The notes: a model not told the origin generated them from the sequence alone. 48,046 nt of DNA from Burkholderiales bacterium (GCA_025981645.1 JAICXH010000008.1:1-48046), one strand, 5' to 3'; positions 24,005 through 33,741 are shown, numbered from the stretch's first letter. Translations and numbers: made by a program.

Positions 24005-25633
24005 ATGCGTCCCTCGCTCGGCGCGCGCATCGCGCCTTCGCTCGGCATCCGCGCGCAGCTCGTGCTGGTGCTCACAGTGCTGCTGGCGCTCCCCTGGCTC
24101 GGCTGGCAGTACCTGAACGAGATCGAGCGCTTCCTGCTCGCCGCGCAGGATCGCGGACTCGCGGCGACCGCGCAGGCGGTCGCGACTGCGTTGAACGACC
24201 GGCAGCGGATCTTCGACACGCCGCCGGATCCGATCGCCTCGTTCGCCGAGGAGCGCAGCGCCGACGAAGGGGGCATGGCGCTCCCGCCGTCGGCGTCACC
24301 GGAGATCGAGCAGATCATCCGCAGCCTGTCGCGGATCGACGCGAGGATCTGGGTGGTCGGGCACGACTTCACCGTGCTCGCCCACAGCGGGTCACTGCGC
24401 CGGGACCCACCCGCCGAGGCGCCGCCCGCGACCGCACTTGGCGCCGTATGGCGCGCGGTCGAGCGCGCGACGCTCGAGCCGGTCTATCGCCTGATCCTCG
24501 ACCAGCCCAACGAGAACTTTCGTGACGAGGCGGCGACGAAAGGTCCGCCGCGCGGGCGCGACATCGAGGGGGCGCTCGCCGGCATCCTGACCGTCGACCA
24601 CCGGACGACGCTCGACGGCAAGGCGGTGGTGGTCGCCGCGGCAAGTCCGATCTGGATCGGCGACCGCGTCGAGGGCGCCGTCGTCGTCGAGCAGACGACG
24701 AACCGGGTGCTCGCCGAACGCAACGTCGCGTTCGAGCGCCTGTTCGACATCGTGCTGGCGCTGGTTCTCCTCGGCACGGTCGCGCTGACGCTGTTCGCGT
24801 CGAGGCTCTCGTCGCGCATCCGCAGGCTGCGCGACGCTGCCGAGGCGGCGATCGACGCACATGGCCGCGTTCGCGGCGCGTTCGCCGGAAGCAGCGACGG
24901 CGACGAGATCGGCGACCTCTCGCGCAGCTTCGCAAGCGCGCTCGCGCGTCTCGCCGAGTTCGCCGACTACCAGGAGCAGATGGCAGGGCGCCTGTCTCAC
25001 GAATTACGCACGCCGATCGCCGTCGTTCGCTCGTCGCTCGAGAACCTGCAGCAGCAGCCGATCGAGGCCGACGCGCGCGTCTACATCGGGCGCGCTCAGG
25101 AAGGGCTCGCGAGACTGACGGCGATTCTCACCCGCATGACCGAGGCTGCGCGACTCGAGCAGGCGCTGGCCGACGTGCCGCGCGAGCGCTACGACGCGGC
25201 ACCGGTGATCGCCGCGTGCGTCGATGGGTACCGGCTCGCATACCCCGATGTGCCGTTCGAGCTCGCCATGTCCGACGCGCAGCTCGTCGTCGACGGTGCA
25301 CCCGACCTCCTCGCGCAGATGCTCGACAAGCTCATCTCGAATGCCGTGGAGTTTCGTACGTCCGGACCGGTCGTCCTGCGCGCGACGCGCGGGCCGGACG
25401 GGGCCTCGATCGACGTCTCGAACTCCGGGCCGTGTCTCCCGCCGGGGATGGGCCCGCGACTCTTCGATTCGATGGTGTCGTTCCGCACGCCGGGCGGAGG
25501 CGCGCATCTCGGGCTCGGACTGTTCGTCGCGCGGATGATCGCGCGCTATCACGGCGGCTCGATCGAGGCGCGCGATCTGGCCGACCGGACCGGCGTCGTC
25601 GTGTCGGTGCGGCTCCCGCTTGCCGGAGGGTGA
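24005..25633 (+). CDS. pdsS: membrane sensor histidine kinase, partner of the PdsR-like regulator
   Basis: The 542-residue protein has one N-terminal membrane helix (AQLVLVLTVLLALPWLGWQY), a periplasmic sensor domain of about 230 residues, a second helix (FDIVLALVLLGTVALTLFAS), a HAMP linker, and the kinase core: H-box LSHELRTPIAVVRSSLENL, N-box LLAQMLDKLISNAVEF, and a C-terminal ATP lid ending AHLGLGLFVARMIARYHGGS. It should phosphorylate the preceding regulator. PdsS kinases are, as I recall, around 700 residues, so this one is shorter in the sensor part. The upstream in-frame ATG would overlap the regulator gene; the chosen one lies just after its stop. Confidence 0.75.
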   Translation: MRPSLGARIAPSLGIRAQLVLVLTVLLALPWLGWQYLNEIERFLLAAQDRGLAATAQAVATALNDRQRIFDTPPDPIASFAEERSADEGGMALPPSASPEIEQIIRSLSRIDARIWVVGHDFTVLAHSGSLRRDPPAEAPPATALGAVWRAVERATLEPVYRLILDQPNENFRDEAATKGPPRGRDIEGALAGILTVDHRTTLDGKAVVVAAASPIWIGDRVEGAVVVEQTTNRVLAERNVAFERLFDIVLALVLLGTVALTLFASRLSSRIRRLRDAAEAAIDAHGRVRGAFAGSSDGDEIGDLSRSFASALARLAEFADYQEQMAGRLSHELRTPIAVVRSSLENLQQQPIEADARVYIGRAQEGLARLTAILTRMTEAARLEQALADVPRERYDAAPVIAACVDGYRLAYPDVPFELAMSDAQLVVDGAPDLLAQMLDKLISNAVEFRTSGPVVLRATRGPDGASIDVSNSGPCLPPGMGPRLFDSMVSFRTPGGGAHLGLGLFVARMIARYHGGSIEARDLADRTGVVVSVRLPLAGG

Positions 25634-25659
25634 GGCCGCGCACTTCGTGGAGGTGAGGC

Positions 25660-27048
25660 ATGGCAACCTACGACGCGATCGTGATCGGAACCGGGCAGAG
25701 CGGCCCCGCGCTCGCTGCGCGTCTCTCCGGCGCGGGCCAGCGCGTGGCAGTCATCGAGCGCGCCCGCTTCGGGGGCACCTGCGTCAATAACGGCTGCACG
25801 CCGACAAAGACGCTGGTGGCGAGCGCCTTCGTCGCGCAGCTCGCGCGCCGCGCCGGCGAGTACGGCATCGACGTCGGCGGTCCGGTGACCGTCGACATGG
25901 CGCGCGTCAAGGCGCGAAAGGATGCGATCGTCGCGAAGTCGGCGTCCTCGGTCGAGCGCTGGATGCGATCGCTGTCCAACGCGACCGTCGTCATCGGGCA
26001 CGCGCGCTTCGTCGATGCGCACACGGTACGCGTCGGGAACGAAACGCTGGCTGCGGAGCGCGTCTACATCAACGTCGGGGGCCGCCCGCTCGTTCCGCCG
26101 CTCGCCGGCATCGACCGTGTGCCGTTCCTCACCAGCGAAACGGTGATGGACCTCGACATCGTTCCCGAGCACCTGATCATCGTCGGCGGCAGCTACATCG
26201 GACTCGAGTTCGGGCAGATGTACCGGCGCTTCGGCGGCCACGTCACCATCGCGGAGATGACGCCGAGACTGATCGGCCGGGAGGATCCCGACGTTTCCGA
26301 CGCGGTGAAGGACATCCTGGTTCGCGAAGGGGTCGACGTCCGGTTGAACGCGCGCTGCATGGCGTTTACCCGCGCGGATGCGGGAATCTCGGCCCGGCTC
26401 GACTGCACCGACGGAGCCCCGGACGTGCGCGGAACGCACGTGCTGCTCGCAGTCGGGCGGGTGCCGAACACCGATGACCTCGGGCTCGCCGAAGCAGGCA
26501 TCGCGACCGACGCACGCGGCTACATCGTCGTCGACGACGAGCTTCGCACCAGCGCGCCGAACGTCTACGCGCTCGGCGACTGCAACGGTCGCGGTGCGTT
26601 CACCCACACCTCGTACAACGACTACGAGATCGTCGCGGACAATCTGCTCGAAGGCGCCGCGCGCAAGGTCAGCGACCGTGTGCCGATCTACGGACTCTTC
26701 ATCGATCCGCCGCTCGGGCGAGTCGGCATGAACGAAGCCGAGGCGCTGGCGCAGGGCTTCGACGTGCTGGTAGGCAGACGGCCGATGACGCGCGTCTCGC
26801 GCGCGGTCGAGAAGGGCGAAACGCAGGGGTTCATGAAAGTGCTGGTCGATGCGGCGAGCCGGCGCATTCTCGGCGCAGCGGTTCTCGGCACCGGCGGCGA
26901 CGAGGCGGTGCAGACGCTGGTCGACGCGATCGACGCGAAGCTTCCCTGCACCGTCGTACAGCACGGCGTGCGCATCCACCCCACGGTGAGCGAGCTGATC
27001 CCCACCATTCTCGGCGAGCTCGCGCCGCTGCGGCCGGGGAATCGGTGA
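25660..27048 (+). CDS. FAD-dependent pyridine nucleotide-disulfide oxidoreductase (mercuric-reductase/lipoamide-dehydrogenase-like)
   Basis: The 462-residue flavoprotein has the FAD-binding start YDAIVIGTGQSGPALAARLS, the redox-active disulfide GGTCVNNGCTPTKT (Cys-x4-Cys), the NAD(P)H site LIIVGGSYIGLEFGQMYRRF, the second FAD segment VYALGDCNGRGAFTHTSYND, and the dimer-interface end VVQHGVRIHPTVSELIPTIL. The usual lipoamide dehydrogenase active-site HPxxSE is present as HPTVSE, so disulfide chemistry is likely. No mercury-binding N-terminal domain or terminal Cys pair is present. It is probably a general disulfide or quinone reductase. A strong ribosome binding site (GGAGGTGAGG) precedes the ATG, 26 bases after the kinase stop. 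Confidence 0.9.
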   Translation: MATYDAIVIGTGQSGPALAARLSGAGQRVAVIERARFGGTCVNNGCTPTKTLVASAFVAQLARRAGEYGIDVGGPVTVDMARVKARKDAIVAKSASSVERWMRSLSNATVVIGHARFVDAHTVRVGNETLAAERVYINVGGRPLVPPLAGIDRVPFLTSETVMDLDIVPEHLIIVGGSYIGLEFGQMYRRFGGHVTIAEMTPRLIGREDPDVSDAVKDILVREGVDVRLNARCMAFTRADAGISARLDCTDGAPDVRGTHVLLAVGRVPNTDDLGLAEAGIATDARGYIVVDDELRTSAPNVYALGDCNGRGAFTHTSYNDYEIVADNLLEGAARKVSDRVPIYGLFIDPPLGRVGMNEAEALAQGFDVLVGRRPMTRVSRAVEKGETQGFMKVLVDAASRRILGAAVLGTGGDEAVQTLVDAIDAKLPCTVVQHGVRIHPTVSELIPTILGELAPLRPGNR

Positions 27049-27088
27049 CGGCGAACCCGAGGTCAGCGCCGCCCGTCGTCGCGCGAAG

Positions 27089-27256
27089 CTAAGCCGACGC
27101 CGCGTGCGCGGCGATGCCAGGAGGCCCGACCAGATAGTGCGGCCCGCCACCTCCCATCCCGCCGCCGCCCATCGTGGCGCAGCTCGAAACGGTGCCGATT
27201 GCGAAGGTCAGTCCTACCGCGACGATCGCGCGAAGCCTGCGCAGAATCCGATTCAT
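27089..27256 (-). CDS. small putative lipoprotein
   Basis: The predicted product has 55 residues: a basic start (MNRILRRLRAIVAV), a hydrophobic core (GLTFAIGTVSSC) with a possible lipobox Cys, then a glycine-rich stretch MGGGGMGGGG and an Ala-rich end. A good ribosome binding site (GGAGG) is placed five bases before the second of two adjacent ATG codons, which supports real translation. I know of no defined family. It is convergent with the flavoprotein gene. Confidence 0.6.
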   Translation of the reverse strand: MNRILRRLRAIVAVGLTFAIGTVSSCATMGGGGMGGGGPHYLVGPPGIAAHAASA

Positions 27257-27382
27257 CATCGCCTCCGTCGATTGGATGCGATAGGGAAAACAGGCCGATC
27301 GCTCGGATATTCCGGAAATCGACCAGTGAATCGCTTCGCCGCGGCGGGCTTCGCCCGGGCGTCGGGAAGGGCGCACGTGAGA

Positions 27383-28450
27383 TCAGCTTCCGATGCGCTG
27401 ACTCATCGGCGGCAGCGAGCGCTCATCTGCCGCAGCGGCGGCGCGCTCTGCCGGCGTGACGACCGCCATGACGTACGAACTCCGCGTCGGCACGTCCATC
27501 TGCGACAGCGCGCTCCGCGCGAGGAGCAGCGCCACCGCGGCGCTTGCGCTTGCCGCGAACGGGATCGCGACCAGTGCGACGCTCGACGGAATGTGCGTGA
27601 ACACCATCGTGTTGACGAGGCCGAAGCGTCGAGCGAGCGGCGCCGCCACAAGAAAGCACGCCCCGGCAAGGAGACCGGTGGCGAAGAACAGCGTGCCGAG
27701 CTGGGCCGGACCGATGCCGAAGCGCTGCACGAACCAGGGGCCCAGCATCGACTGCACGATCAGTCCGCCTGCGAATGCATCGACGCTGACGAGCGCGGCG
27801 AGGGCAAACACGATGCGGCGCGATTCGCGCAGCGGTGACCGGGGCACCGGGCCGGCGACGTCGGTCGCGCCCACCGGCAAGCGCCGGTACAGACCCTACG
27901 TCGCCAGGCCCAGCACCGCATAGAGCACGAATGTCGACAGGAGCGCAGTCGGCAGCGGCAGACGCAGCCGCTGCGACAGCAGCTCGGGTGCGCCGGCGAG
28001 AAGCGCGCCGACCGCGCCGCAGACGGCACCGACCAGGCTGTAACGCGCGAACGCGTGTGTGCGGCGTTCGGGCGTCACCGCGTCGGAGAGCACGGCGTGC
28101 TCGAGCGGCAGGAACACGCTGACATCGCCGCTCGAAGGATTGAGCGTTCCGACGAACGCGACGACGACGAGCGGCCACAACGCCTGCACGCCGGCAAACG
28201 CAATGCCGGTCGCGAGCATCAGCAGCGCGGCGCCGAGGAGTGCGCGACGGTGCCCGATTCGGGCCGCGCCGACGCCGACCGCAAGGGAAAGCACCGCCGA
28301 GCCGACGAGGGTAGCCGTCGCGATCAGGCCGACGCGCAGCGGCGAATACCCGAGCGCCAGCAGGTACAGCGGCAGCGTCAGGCTGATGCAGCCATCGCCG
28401 AGGGCACGCAGGCCGCGTCCGGCGAGGACGAGCGACACGGTCCGACTCAT
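27383..28450 (-). pseudogene. MFS transporter interrupted by an in-frame amber codon and truncated at the C-terminus
   Basis: One continuous reading frame encodes a major facilitator protein but carries a TAG at 27896-27898. The first 184 residues (MSRTVSLVLAGRGLRALGDG, RALLGAALLMLATGIAF, PERRTHAFARYSLVGAVCGA) are the N-terminal six-helix half. After the TAG the same frame continues GLYRRLPVGATDVAG and resumes with helices ALVSVDAFAGGLIVQSMLG, TLFFATGLLAGACFLVAAP and a DVPTRSSYVMAVVTPAERAA loop. It then ends in a short unrelated tail (SLPPMSQRIGS), about two helices short of a 12-helix MFS protein. Two independent defects suggest decay. A good ribosome binding site (AGGAG) is still present, 36 bases after the cyclase gene. 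Confidence 0.75.
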
Positions 28451-28486
28451 GCGATCTCCTGCTCCGGACGGCAGGCAACTGCAGCG

Positions 28487-30625
28487 TCAGATGGCGATCT
28501 CGAAGCGGTCGCGCCCTTCGCGCTTGGCGGCATAGAGGGCGCTGTCGGCGCGCTTCAAAAGCGCCTCCGACGTTGTCTCGCCGCCCTTGCCGAGTGCGAT
28601 GCCGATGCTCGTCGTGACGCGCACCATCGTGTCGCCGGCGCGGAACTCGCGCCGCATCGACGCGATGATCTTGCGCGCGATGAACCGCGCCTCCTCGCGT
28701 CCGTGCACGCCTTCGAGGACGATGACGAACTCGTCGCCCGCGAGCCTCGCGACGAGATCGGTCGAGCGTACGGCCTGCAGCAGCCGGTGCGCGAACTCGA
28801 GCAGCACGTCGTCGCCGGCGGCATGACCGAGCGTGTCGTTGATCGTTTTGAAGCCATCGATGTCGAGGAACAGCAGCGCCACCGGCGTGTTCGCGCGCTG
28901 CGAGCGCTGCAGTGCCCCAGCAATGCCGTCGTTGAAGCGATGCCGGTTGGCGAGACCGGTGAGAGCGTCGAACTGTGCGAGGCGCTCGAGCTCACGCTCG
29001 GTCTCGCGGATGCGCGTGACGTCGCCGCTCGACGTGAACACGCCGACCACGCTTCCGTCCGGATTGCGATCGGGGATGTAGCTTCCGCGCACGTGGCGGG
29101 GACCGTCGGGACCGGGGATCTCGACGTCGTAGTCGACGCGCTCGCCGGCGAACGCCCGCTCGAGGTTCGGCCCGACGCGGGCATACACCTCGGGTCCAAG
29201 CACCTCGGCGACGGTGTGTCCGGTGATCTCGGCAAGGGGCCGTCCGAACCAGCTTTCGTAATAGCGACTATTGAAGCGATATCGGCGATCGAGGTCGATG
29301 TAACCGACCATCAGCGGAATGTTGTCGGTGATGCGTCGCAGCCGCTCCTCGCTCCCCTCGGCGCGCGCCAGCGCCTCGGCGGTGCGCGTCGCGGAATCGG
29401 CGAGCGCCTGCTCCGCCCGAGTGCGACTCTCGAGCAGGGCATCGAGCTCGCGCGCGGCATGTTCGAGGGCACCCGATCGGTCGACGAGGCTCGTCGTGTG
29501 CTGTTGCAGCGCATCGGCCATCTGGTTCAGTGTGCGCCCGAGCACACCGGCTTCGCTCGCATCGACGACCGTCGTGCGGTGTCCGAGGTCGCCTTCGCCG
29601 AAGCGTGCGGCGTCGCGCGCGAGTTGGCGCATCGGCAAGGCGATGCGGTGGCCGACCGCCCACGCGAGGAGCGCACCGACCGCGAGCGACGCGAATCCGA
29701 GCAGCACCGTCGTCCACGGATGGACGCGCGCCGTCGACAGCGCGTCGCTCGCCGGAGTCTCCACGATGACGCGCCACGGCGCGCGCGTCGCCGTGACCTG
29801 CGCCGCGAAGTGCGTGGTGCCGTCATCGCCGCGGTATTCGGCCGTCGCTTCCGCAGCGTGATCGGCGAACCCGCGCAGCGACGCTTCGGGTGCCTCATCC
29901 GCGTCGGCGCTGCTCACGCCAGCGAGCTCGTCGCTCCGGGCGACCAGCTTGCCGCCGGCGTTGACGATGCTCACGACCGCACGGAACGGGACGGCGCCCT
30001 TCGAGTCGAGCAGCCGCGTCAGCTCGGACAGCCGCGTCGATGCCGTTACCACGCCCGCAATGCGGCCGTCCGCGCCGCGAATCGGGCGTGCGAAAACAAC
30101 GATTTTCCCGCCGGCCGGCGCTTCGATCGGCCCGGCGACGACGAGCGTGCCGCGGGTGAGCGCTTCACGGAAATAGCTGCGGTCGCCGATGTCGAGTTGC
30201 TTGCCGCGCCGAACGCGGTCGAGCGTACCCACATTGCGACCGGTGAGATCCCAGAGGCCGATGTTGTTCATCGACCGCAGGAGGTCGCCGCGTACCCCTT
30301 GCAGCACGCGATCGTTGGCCGTCGTCGACGCGGCGTCGATGGTGACTCCCCTGCTCGCGAGCGCGAGCGTCGATTCCATGTCGCCGATGTAATCGTCGAC
30401 GCGCGCCGCGACAAGCCGCGCGACCGACGCGAGGCGCACGAGCGCTTCTTCGCGGTCGGCGCCAGCCTGGCGCACGGCGCTGACACCGATGTAGACGACA
30501 AAGGGCAGACCAACGGCGACGACCAGCGCAGCGAGCCAGAGGCGGATGCTCGACGCGAACGGGACAGCGGCTGCGGGAAGAGGCGCGGTGCGCGGGGAGG
30601 GCGCCGGCGAGGTGGGTGTCGTCAT
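28487..30625 (-). CDS. membrane diguanylate cyclase with Cache, HAMP, PAS and GGDEF domains
   Basis: The 712-residue protein has an N-terminal membrane helix (IRLWLAALVVAVGLPFVVYI), a periplasmic double-Cache-like sensor (MNNIGLWDLTGRNVGTLDRV, GDRSYFREALTRGTLVVAGP), a second helix (TVLLGFASLAVGALLAWAVG), HAMP and coiled-coil linkers, a PAS domain (ITDNIPLMVGYIDLDRRYRF) and a C-terminal GGDEF domain. The catalytic loop reads AGDEF, an accepted active variant, and the product-inhibition site RxxD (RSTD) lies five residues before it. It makes cyclic di-GMP in response to an external ligand and PAS input. It is first in a unit with the broken MFS gene. Confidence 0.93.
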   Translation of the reverse strand: MTTPTSPAPSPRTAPLPAAAVPFASSIRLWLAALVVAVGLPFVVYIGVSAVRQAGADREEALVRLASVARLVAARVDDYIGDMESTLALASRGVTIDAASTTANDRVLQGVRGDLLRSMNNIGLWDLTGRNVGTLDRVRRGKQLDIGDRSYFREALTRGTLVVAGPIEAPAGGKIVVFARPIRGADGRIAGVVTASTRLSELTRLLDSKGAVPFRAVVSIVNAGGKLVARSDELAGVSSADADEAPEASLRGFADHAAEATAEYRGDDGTTHFAAQVTATRAPWRVIVETPASDALSTARVHPWTTVLLGFASLAVGALLAWAVGHRIALPMRQLARDAARFGEGDLGHRTTVVDASEAGVLGRTLNQMADALQQHTTSLVDRSGALEHAARELDALLESRTRAEQALADSATRTAEALARAEGSEERLRRITDNIPLMVGYIDLDRRYRFNSRYYESWFGRPLAEITGHTVAEVLGPEVYARVGPNLERAFAGERVDYDVEIPGPDGPRHVRGSYIPDRNPDGSVVGVFTSSGDVTRIRETERELERLAQFDALTGLANRHRFNDGIAGALQRSQRANTPVALLFLDIDGFKTINDTLGHAAGDDVLLEFAHRLLQAVRSTDLVARLAGDEFVIVLEGVHGREEARFIARKIIASMRREFRAGDTMVRVTTSIGIALGKGGETTSEALLKRADSALYAAKREGRDRFEIAI

Positions 30626-30716
30626 GAGATTGGAATCATAGACCGCGCAAGCCCCGTACCACTCGCGGACGCGTCGGCGATAATGCGCCGCACTCGAATC
30701 GATCCCGGCGAAAGCG

Positions 30717-32102
30717 ATGCATCTGCACATTCTCGGCATCTGCGGCACGTTCATGGGCGGCATCGCCGCGATCGCGCGCGCGAATGGGCATGCGGTGACC
30801 GGATGCGACGCGGCGGTGTATCCGCCGATGTCGACGCAACTCGAGCGCCTCGGCATCGCGATGGCCGACGGCTACGACGCCGCGCAACTCGATACGCTCG
30901 CCCGCGGGGCGGATCTCTTCGTGATCGGCAACGTCGTCTCGCGTGGCAATTCGCTTATGGAGGCGATCCTCGACCGCGGACTCCCGTATCGCTCGGGACC
31001 GCAGTGGCTGCACGACGAAGTCCTCGCCGGCAAATGGGTGCTCGCCGTTGCAGGAACGCACGGCAAGACCACGACGGCGTCGATGCTCGCGCACGTTCTC
31101 GACGCCGCCGGTTTCGCGCCCGACTTCCTGATCGGCGGCATCCCGGCCAACTTCGGCGTCTCTGCGCGATCGACCGGGAGCCGCTGGTTCGTCGTCGAGG
31201 CCGACGAGTACGACACCGCCTTCTTCGACAAGCGTTCGAAGTTCGTCCACTACAGTCCGACGACGCTGGTCCTCAACAATCTCGAATACGATCATGCCGA
31301 CATCTTCCCGGATCTCGCCGCGATCGAGACCCAGTTTCATCATCTTCTGCGCACCGTACCGGGCAAGGGCAGGATCGTCGTCAGGGCCGGCGACGCCGCT
31401 CTCGAGCGCGTGCTGACGCGCGGGTGCTGGAGTGGCGTCGAGCGTTTCGACTCCGCGGGCCTCGGGTGGGCCGTGTCCGACGCCGGCGAGGTGAGCTTCG
31501 AGGGCGCGCGCCTGGGAGCGCTGCGGCTCGCCCTCCCTGGACGGCACAATCGGCTCAATGCGCTCGCGGCGCTTGCCGCGGCGCATCATGCCGGCGTTCC
31601 GGTGGCGGCCGGTCTTGCCGCCCTCGCAGGCTTTCGCGGCGTGCGCAAGCGCCTCGAACTGCGCGGTGAAGCGGGCGGAGTCGCGGTCTACGACGACTTT
31701 GCGCACCACCCGACGGCAATTGCGAGCACGCTTGCCGCGCTTCGCGAGGCGGGCCCGGATCGGCCGATCGTGGCGGTCGTCGAGCCGCGGTCGAACACGA
31801 TGAAGCTGGGGACGTTGCGGGGCGAGCTCGCCGCGAGTCTCGCCGAGGCCGATCGTGTGCACTGCTATGCGGCAGGGCTCGGTTGGGATGCCGGTGAGGC
31901 GCTCGCGCCGCTCGGATCACGCGCGTCGATCCACGTCGATCTCGCACGTCTGGTCGAAGCGGTCGCGTCCGAGGCGCGATCCGGTGACCGCATTGTCGTG
32001 ATGTCCAACGGCGGCTTCGGCGGTGTTCAGGACCGGTTGCTGGGTGCCCTCGGCGCGCGGTTGGCCGGCGGGGCCGCAGACGCGCTTGCGGCGAAAGCCT
32101 GA
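30717..32102 (+). CDS. mpl: UDP-N-acetylmuramate:L-alanyl-gamma-D-glutamyl-meso-diaminopimelate ligase
   Basis: The 461-residue Mur ligase begins MHLHILGICGTFMGGIAAIA, typical of Mpl, has the ATP loop AGTHGKTTTASMLAHVL, the carbamyl-Lys/metal region VVEADEYDTAFFDKRSKFVH, and C-terminal VYDDFAHHPTAIASTLAALR and VVEPRSNTMKLG. Mpl attaches recycled murein tripeptide to UDP-MurNAc in the cytosol, saving new synthesis of the peptide stem. Length and motifs are normal. It is transcribed divergently from the GGDEF gene, with a GATAAT hexamer 33 bases before the ATG that may be a -10 box. Confidence 0.97.
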   Translation: MHLHILGICGTFMGGIAAIARANGHAVTGCDAAVYPPMSTQLERLGIAMADGYDAAQLDTLARGADLFVIGNVVSRGNSLMEAILDRGLPYRSGPQWLHDEVLAGKWVLAVAGTHGKTTTASMLAHVLDAAGFAPDFLIGGIPANFGVSARSTGSRWFVVEADEYDTAFFDKRSKFVHYSPTTLVLNNLEYDHADIFPDLAAIETQFHHLLRTVPGKGRIVVRAGDAALERVLTRGCWSGVERFDSAGLGWAVSDAGEVSFEGARLGALRLALPGRHNRLNALAALAAAHHAGVPVAAGLAALAGFRGVRKRLELRGEAGGVAVYDDFAHHPTAIASTLAALREAGPDRPIVAVVEPRSNTMKLGTLRGELAASLAEADRVHCYAAGLGWDAGEALAPLGSRASIHVDLARLVEAVASEARSGDRIVVMSNGGFGGVQDRLLGALGARLAGGAADALAAKA

Positions 32103-32436
32103 AGGCGCGCCGCCAGCGGTCGCGTGCCTGTCACCGTTTCGTAGGGAAATCCGACCGTTCGTCAGAAATGGTGCTGCAGACGAGAAAACCTGACGACACC
32201 ATCGCGGGTCCCTGTCGTCGGACGCCTCGACAAAGCATAGGTTTTGTGCAGTGCAACTAGCTGGAACCCAGGTTCCGAGTTATGCTTGCAGCGTGACTTG
32301 GCAGAGTCTTGCTTCGAATCACACCTCAACCCGGCGTCGGGGCCACAAGCCAGCCGATGCCTGCGGGACGCCAGCGCGCGCAAATCTCTGACCGGTTTTC
32401 GCAGCCGTGGCGACTCGCCCTGACGAGGAGTCCGCA
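32103..32436. other. intergenic region between mpl and rocD
   Basis: This 334-bp stretch is less GC-rich than its surroundings and likely carries the rocD promoter. The only clear structure is the short palindrome GGAACC-ca-GGTTCC at 32263-32276, which could be a regulator site. No confident -35/-10 pair was found. A 91-codon opposite-strand frame has no recognisable protein character. Confidence 0.5.
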
Positions 32437-33720
32437 ATGAGCAACGAAACCCGTGCCGGCCGCGAAGCGGCGCCCCGCAGTCCCTTGTTTTCCGATGTCG
32501 CCGCCGACCTCGTCGGCCGCGAGAAGACCTACGGTGCCAACAACTACGATCCGCTTCCTGTCGTGCTGACGCGCGGTCAGGGAAGCTGGGTCTCGGACGT
32601 CGACGGCCGCCGCTACCTCGACCTGATGAGCGCTTACTCGGCCGTCAGCTTCGGTCACAGCCATCCGCGCATCGTCGCCGCGCTGATCGCGCAGGCGCAA
32701 CAGCTCGGAGTCACGTCGCGCGCGTACTTCAACGACGAGTTGCCGTACCTGTTCGAGCGCCTCGTTCGTCTGACCGGTCTGCCGCGCGTGCTGCCCGCAA
32801 ACGGCGGCGCCGAGGCGGTCGAGACCGCATTGAAGGCGGCGCGCAAGTGGGGACACAAGATCAAGGGCATCCCCGAGGGTCGCGCCGAGATCATCGGTTG
32901 CAACGGAAATTTCCATGGCCGCACGATCGCCGTGATCGGCCTGTCGACCGAGCCGCAGTATCGCGACGGTTTCGGGCCGTTCCCGCCGGGGCTGTCGACA
33001 GTCCCCTACGGCGACGCCGATGCGCTGGAGCGCGCGATCACGCCGCGGACCGCGGCGTTCCTCGTCGAGCCGATCCAGGGCGAGGGCGGCATCATCGTGC
33101 CGCCTCCGGGGTACCTCGCGCGCTGCGCGGAGATCTGCCGGCGCCACCGTGTGCTGCTGATCTGCGATGAAATCCAGACCGGGCTCGGTCGTACCGGGCG
33201 TCTTCTCGCCTGCGAGCACGAGGGGATCAAGCCCGATGCGGTGATCCTCGGCAAGGCCCTCGGCGGCGGCCTGCTGCCGGTGTCGGCGGTCGTCGGCACC
33301 GACGATCTGATGCAGGTGTTCAATCCGGGCGACCATGGCAGCACGTTCGGCGGCAATCCCCTCGCGGCGGCCGTTGCGATGGCGGCGCTCGACGTGCTCG
33401 AGGAGGAGAAGCTCGTCGAGCGCTCGGCCGAACTCGGCGCGTGGCTTATCGGTGAGCTCGCCGATCTCAAGAGCGACATCGTGCGCGACGTGCGCGGGCG
33501 CGGCCTCTTCGTCGGCATCGAGGTCGATGCGCGCTACATCAGCGCGCGACCGGTCGTCGATCGCCTGCTCGCCCGCGGGATACTGTCGAAGGACACGCAC
33601 GGGACCGTCGTACGAATCGCGCCGCCGCTCAACATTCCGCGCGACGACCTCGCGTGGGCGGTCACGCAAATCCATGCGCTGTTCCGCGAGCTCGAGATCG
33701 AGCTGAAGCGCGCCGCATGA
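32437..33720 (+). CDS. rocD: ornithine--oxo-acid transaminase
   Basis: The 427-residue class III aminotransferase carries the ornithine transaminase opening (REKTYGANNYDPLPVVLTRG, MSAYSAVSFGHSHPRIVAAL), the glycine loop ANGGAEAVETALKAARKWG, the cofactor Asp in LLICDEIQTGLGRTGRLLA, Schiff-base Lys in VILGKALGGGLLPVSAVVG, and HGSTFGGNPLAAAVAMAALD. It converts ornithine and 2-oxoglutarate to glutamate semialdehyde and glutamate in arginine/ornithine breakdown. The ATG MSNETR was chosen because GAGGAG lies six bases upstream; the longer frame adds sequence without family character. The link to gdhB in the same window fits amino-acid catabolism. Confidence 0.95.
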   Translation: MSNETRAGREAAPRSPLFSDVAADLVGREKTYGANNYDPLPVVLTRGQGSWVSDVDGRRYLDLMSAYSAVSFGHSHPRIVAALIAQAQQLGVTSRAYFNDELPYLFERLVRLTGLPRVLPANGGAEAVETALKAARKWGHKIKGIPEGRAEIIGCNGNFHGRTIAVIGLSTEPQYRDGFGPFPPGLSTVPYGDADALERAITPRTAAFLVEPIQGEGGIIVPPPGYLARCAEICRRHRVLLICDEIQTGLGRTGRLLACEHEGIKPDAVILGKALGGGLLPVSAVVGTDDLMQVFNPGDHGSTFGGNPLAAAVAMAALDVLEEEKLVERSAELGAWLIGELADLKSDIVRDVRGRGLFVGIEVDARYISARPVVDRLLARGILSKDTHGTVVRIAPPLNIPRDDLAWAVTQIHALFRELEIELKRAA

Positions 33721-33741
33721 CGCTTTTGCGGGCGAGGTAGT

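Noticed and set aside
25660-27048. Mercuric reductase
   Set aside because: The N-terminal metal-binding domain, the C-terminal Cys pair and any mer genes are absent; a general disulfide oxidoreductase is the safer call.
32162-32437. 91-codon minus-strand frame between mpl and rocD
   Set aside because: No family character, no good start signal, and it overlaps the likely rocD leader.
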